DNA of 36,922 nucleotides from Cryomorphaceae bacterium (lineage in GTDB: Bacteria > Bacteroidota > Bacteroidia > Flavobacteriales_D > Crocinitomicaceae). Made by a program: the position numbers and the translations under genes. How positions within the stretch are numbered: position 1 is the stretch's first letter; every line of letters begins with the position of its first letter. Under the pieces are notes generated by a model. That model saw nothing but the letters and a program-made list of their open reading frames with translations, was not told where the DNA came from and ran no database searches. Of this stretch, positions 34,545-36,922 are shown in pieces. The stretch spans positions 1 through 36,922 of the forward strand of contig JAIXXP010000061.1 of assembly GCA_027490665.1 (NCBI GenBank), given 5' to 3'.

Positions 34545-35222
34545 TTAGTCAATAGAATAAATAACACCAACGTGTAAACCTACAGAGGCCGCATTGGATT
34601 TGCTGTATGGATTGTACAAGTCTAAATCAGATCCTAAAGCGTCAACACCTTTTGCATCAGCTGTGCTGTACATAAAGCGCGCGCTTACTGAAACCAAGAC
34701 AGGTAAGTCAAGAATGCCAAAACGACCACCAACGCCAACCATGTAACCCATGAAGTTTTGGTATTGGTTGGTAACATCCAACGATGCCGGCGGATCAATT
34801 AGAAAGTTGCTATTTGTGTAGGTAGCACTTTTCACGCTGTGCATCACAACACCAAATTCTCCAAAAGAACCTTTTTCTTCACCAAGTCTTAAGTAGATTG
34901 GGATTTGAGTAGTTTTTAAATCAACATTTGAAGTATAAGCACCTCCGATCAATACTTGATCACCTTGGTAACCCGCCTTGAAATTTCCCATGAGGTATTC
35001 AACACCCAAGCCAATTTTTCCAAAATTAACCGTACCAGCGAGTCCGTAGTTTGAACTAAATGCCACATCGTAATCTTGAGATGCGCCAAGGTCAGAAATA
35101 TTTTTGTTGAACATACCCGTTGCGCTGTACGCATATTTAGCGGCTACATCGAAAGTGAGCGTTTGGGCTTTTGCCGCTCCCACACAAGTTAGAATGGAAA
35201 GAGAAATAAATAGTTTTTTCAT
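34545..35222 (-). CDS. Outer-membrane beta-barrel protein
   Basis: 225 aa. Signal peptide at 1-19 (ends AKAQ). The rest is made of alternating strands with Gly and aromatic residues (GLGVEYLMGNFKAGYQG, QIPIYLRLGEEKGSFGEFGVVM, GYMVGVGGRFG, ASVGLHVGVIYSID), as in the porin-like/OmpW-like beta-barrel families of Bacteroidota. No substrate can be named. Upstream there is TTATTTTG on the minus strand, a poor -7 candidate. Single gene ending at the bidirectional terminator. Confidence 0.8.
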   Translation of the reverse strand: MKKLFISLSILTCVGAAKAQTLTFDVAAKYAYSATGMFNKNISDLGASQDYDVAFSSNYGLAGTVNFGKIGLGVEYLMGNFKAGYQGDQVLIGGAYTSNVDLKTTQIPIYLRLGEEKGSFGEFGVVMHSVKSATYTNSNFLIDPPASLDVTNQYQNFMGYMVGVGGRFGILDLPVLVSVSARFMYSTADAKGVDALGSDLDLYNPYSKSNAASVGLHVGVIYSID

Positions 35223-35280
35223 AGTTTACAGTTTTTGCGTTCAATTAGTTAGACAAAATAAAACAAAAAAATGAAATGCG

Positions 35281-35288
35281 TAACTTTC
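35281..35288 (+). promoter_or_regulatory. -7-like element 4 nt before the 35293 gene
   Basis: TAACTTTC, then GTGC, then ATG. One mismatch to the consensus; predicts a leaderless mRNA. Confidence 0.45.
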
Positions 35289-35292
35289 GTGC

Positions 35293-36006
35293 ATGAAGTT
35301 CATCTATCTTACCCTATTCGCTACCTTCTTTTTAAGTGCGCTCGGACGCGCCCAATTCATCGAAACGGATGAAGGCAAATACTTCGGCTCAGATATCAGC
35401 CAAGCTGACCTTGACATCCTTTTTGTGAATGACCCCAACCTCGATTGGCTAGCTTTTGATTACAAAGACACCACCCTTACGCTTCCCAATTTCAAAACAT
35501 TAGACATTCTCGCCATCGAGAGTGAGGTACTCCAAAAGATAGTTTTCCCGGACACCCTTTTTGAACTTGGCCTCATCGATTTCAATATCCCAAGTCTAAC
35601 ATCCATCACGGAACCAGTTACGCCAAATCTATTTCAAATCACCCTCTACGCTTCCCTCGATAGCCTACCTAACTTTATCTGCACCGCACCCGAACTCTCG
35701 TTGGTAGACATCAAAAACTACAAAGACATCATGTGGCCCGACTGCATGGAAGACCGCTTCGTCAACGGCCCTTTTGAACTCTCCAGTTGCGAAATCTTAG
35801 ACGGTAGAGACGGCAATACCATCTCCAAAATCGTCAGCCCCGACAACGTCAAAGACGAGTGGCTCGAAGCCTCCGACGACATGAGCCCAGAAGAATTCGA
35901 AGAATTGCAAAAAGGAATGCAAAGCACTGGGCGGATGATTACGCTGATTCGCCGAGCAAGTGGTATTTTATTGGCTGGTGTGGTGTTTTTGATTTGGGCG
36001 AATTAA
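35293..36006 (+). CDS. Envelope protein of unknown function
   Basis: 237 aa, not recognised. Signal peptide at 1-20 (ends LGRAQ). The body shows Leu-rich, weakly repeated strands (LTLPNFKTLDILAIESEVLQ, SITEPVTPNLFQITLYASL, LPNFICTAPELSLVDI) that could be degenerate leucine-rich repeats; this is a guess. An acidic, Ser/Asp-rich helical stretch follows (about 165-215), then a C-terminal hydrophobic segment (ASGILLAGVVFLIWAN) that may anchor it in the inner membrane with the body in the periplasm. Codons end in C more often than in its neighbours by eye. Single gene. Confidence 0.65.
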   Translation: MKFIYLTLFATFFLSALGRAQFIETDEGKYFGSDISQADLDILFVNDPNLDWLAFDYKDTTLTLPNFKTLDILAIESEVLQKIVFPDTLFELGLIDFNIPSLTSITEPVTPNLFQITLYASLDSLPNFICTAPELSLVDIKNYKDIMWPDCMEDRFVNGPFELSSCEILDGRDGNTISKIVSPDNVKDEWLEASDDMSPEEFEELQKGMQSTGRMITLIRRASGILLAGVVFLIWAN

Positions 36007-36013
36007 GGATTTG

Positions 36014-36031
36014 AGCGGCTTGTCCGTTTTT
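36014..36031 (+). terminator. Weak terminator behind the 35293 gene
   Basis: AGCGG pairs with CCGTT (one G-U) around CTTGT, then TTT. Short stem. Confidence 0.35.
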
Positions 36032-36064
36032 GTACTGAATTACATTTCATGTGGATTATTTATT

Positions 36065-36093
36065 TTTGAATTGAATAAAAAGGGATACTTTTG
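36065..36093 (+). promoter_or_regulatory. mazEF promoter
   Basis: TTTG (36065-36068), 17 nt, TACTTTTG (36086-36093). Both elements are perfect; transcription should start near 36097, inside the palindrome. Confidence 0.75.
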
Positions 36094-36112
36094 TAATTAC
36101 TTTATAATTACA
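36092..36112. promoter_or_regulatory. Palindromic candidate operator for MazE/MazEF
   Basis: TGTAATTA-CTTTA-TAATTACA, a perfect 8-bp inverted repeat with 5-bp spacer. It overlaps the end of the -7 element and the expected transcript start and ends 2 bp before the antitoxin ATG. Confidence 0.6.
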
Positions 36113-36114
36113 TT

Positions 36115-36354
36115 ATGCGCATTCAACTCATTCAAATTGGCAACTCTAAAGGTTTTAGACTTCCCAAGAAAGTTATTGATCAATACCAAATTCAAGACGA
36201 AATGGAACTTATCTTAAATGAGAAAGACCTCACGCTCAAGCCCTTAAAAAAAATCCGCGAAGGATGGAATGAAGCATTTCAACAAATGCATGCAAATGGT
36301 GATGACCAGCTGCTCATCGACGACGTATTTGCAGACGAAACCTTTGAAGAATGA
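36115..36354 (+). CDS. AbrB/MazE-type antitoxin
   Basis: 79 aa. The N-terminal 45 residues have the swapped-hairpin AbrB/MazE pattern: MRIQLIQIGNSKGFRLPKKVIDQY, then DEMELILNEKDLTLKPL. The C-terminal tail is acidic (DDQLLIDDVFADETFEE), as expected for the part that occupies the toxin. It overlaps the toxin gene by 4 bp (ATGA), the usual TA arrangement. It probably represses its own promoter through the palindrome directly upstream. Confidence 0.9.
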   Translation: MRIQLIQIGNSKGFRLPKKVIDQYQIQDEMELILNEKDLTLKPLKKIREGWNEAFQQMHANGDDQLLIDDVFADETFEE

Positions 36355-36674
36355 CCTGCACACAGTACGACCTCTTTTTGGTCAACCTCGACCCAACAAT
36401 TGGCAGTGAAATCAGAAAAACCAGGCCTTGTGTAGTGCTCACACCAAACGAACTCAATAACAACCTCAATACGGTTATCATCGCACCCATCACAAGCACC
36501 TCGAAATCCTACCCCACTCGCCTCAAAACAAAAAGCGTCAAACCCTATGGATGGGTAGTCCTCGACCAAATCCGTACAATTGACAAAAAACGCATCACCA
36601 AAAAGATAGGGCAACTCTCACCCGATGAAATCAGTTCTTGTAAACGCATTTTGGAGGAGTTGTTGGTGTGGTAG
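36351..36674 (+). CDS. MazF/PemK-type endoribonuclease toxin
   Basis: 107 aa, usual length for MazF. Signature segments: YDLFLVNLDPTIGSEIRKTRPCVVLTPNELNN at the N-terminus, VIIAPITSTSKSYPTRL, then GWVVLDQIRTIDKKRI and the closing IGQLSPDEISSCKRILEELL. MazF toxins cut single-stranded RNA at short motifs; specificity is not predictable here. Translationally coupled to the antitoxin. It lies about 100 bp from tRNA-Arg on the opposite strand. Confidence 0.93.
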   Translation: MTCTQYDLFLVNLDPTIGSEIRKTRPCVVLTPNELNNNLNTVIIAPITSTSKSYPTRLKTKSVKPYGWVVLDQIRTIDKKRITKKIGQLSPDEISSCKRILEELLVW

Positions 36675-36734
36675 GGGAAGAACCCGCGACGTACAGTCCG
36701 CGAAAGCATGTGAGGTAGTTTACTTTCCCATAAA

Positions 36735-36762
36735 ACAAAAAACCCCACATTGCTGTGAGGTT
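36735..36762 (-). terminator. Terminator of tRNA-Arg
   Basis: On the minus strand AACCTCACA-GCAA-TGTGGGGTT (36762-36741; 9-bp stem with one G-U) runs into TTTTTG. Read on the plus strand the stem has a C-A mismatch, so it is built for the minus strand. Confidence 0.8.
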
Positions 36763-36772
36763 TCATTTCTTG

Positions 36773-36846
<74 letters not shown>

Positions 36847-36861
36847 GTTTGTTGCAAACAG

Positions 36862-36889
36862 GGAATTTACAACGTCTATAATCAAACAA
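36862..36889 (-). promoter_or_regulatory. Weak promoter of tRNA-Arg
   Basis: On the minus strand TTG (36889-36887), 17 nt, TAAATTCC (36869-36862), two mismatches to TAnnTTTG. Its TTG is the end of the hairpin upstream. Confidence 0.35.
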
Positions 36890-36914
36890 GGGGGATGATT
36901 GCTCATCCCCCTTG
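36887..36914. terminator. Perfect 12-bp hairpin at the window edge
   Basis: CAAGGGGGATGA-TTGC-TCATCCCCCTTG. Strong stem; on the minus strand TTTGATT follows, so it may terminate a gene beyond the right edge. The owner gene is not visible. Confidence 0.6.
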
Positions 36915-36922
36915 TCGGGGCG

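Noticed and set aside
36848..36860. GTTTG-TTG-CAAAC inverted repeat by tRNA-Arg as an attachment site
   Set aside because: Only 5-bp arms, no integrase and no duplicated tRNA end in the window.

Overview
The window looks like a chromosomal segment of a Bacteroidota bacterium, most likely Flavobacteriales or a close relative. The grounds are: type IX secretion (T9SS) hallmarks (a PorP/SprF-like protein, a type A sorting domain, a gliding-motility-type C-terminal domain); the Bacteroidota promoter form TTTG-N17-20-TAnnTTTG ahead of many genes; A/T-rich start regions without Shine-Dalgarno sequences; a fused E1 alpha/beta 2-oxoacid dehydrogenase; and an ECF sigma/anti-sigma/outer-membrane-protein operon. 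Genus or species cannot be named from the sequence alone. It is mostly ordinary core genome, densely packed, and I see no IS element, prophage, CRISPR array or obvious island.

Layout. 1-816: 3'-truncated PorP/SprF-like gene (-). 926-4521 (-): operon of a fused E1 2-oxoacid dehydrogenase, a MazG/PRA-PH-like pyrophosphohydrolase and an arginase-fold protein that has lost half of its metal ligands. 4614-5204 (+): MiaE-like tRNA hydroxylase. 5241-7967 (-): ECF sigma factor, membrane anti-sigma factor and beta-barrel protein. 8013-12270 (-): two secreted amidohydrolase-family proteins with three domains, only one of which keeps its metal site. 12315-13386 (-): AlkD-like repair protein directly behind the RNase P RNA gene. 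13399-14487 (-): T9SS cargo protein. 14549-17791 (+): large SF1 helicase, overlapping yidD (-) tail to tail. 18108-19064 (+): lytic transglycosylase, overlapping the end of a five-gene (-) operon (lipoprotein, mrp, nifU-like, rlmH, menC) that runs down from 22437.

22484-29765 (+): DUF423 membrane protein, bcp peroxiredoxin, recA, an Ig-like lipoprotein, thioredoxin, a membrane pyrophosphatase with a Cys-rich tail, an alkyltransferase-like protein and a cystathionine gamma-synthase-type enzyme. 29773-32692 (-): LytTR response regulator and LytS-type kinase with a TPR-like sensor region, divergent from a large T9SS cargo protein (32721-34478, +). 34545-36006: beta-barrel protein (-) and an unrecognised envelope protein (+). 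36115-36674 (+): mazEF-type toxin-antitoxin pair with a palindromic candidate operator. 36773-36846 (-): tRNA-Arg(TCT). The edge holds a 12-bp perfect hairpin.

The most interesting pattern is architectural. At least six genes have a -7-like element (TAnnTTTG or a one-base variant) ending exactly 4 nt before the start codon, and a seventh ends 3 nt before it, which predicts leaderless or nearly leaderless mRNAs. Other leads are the degenerate arginase-fold protein, the amidohydrolase array, a 7+7 bp palindrome on the recA promoter, the mazE operator and the Cys-rich tail of the pyrophosphatase. I did not find a convincing new multi-gene defence or biosynthetic system. Apart from rnpB there is no stretch over 300 bases without a protein-coding gene.
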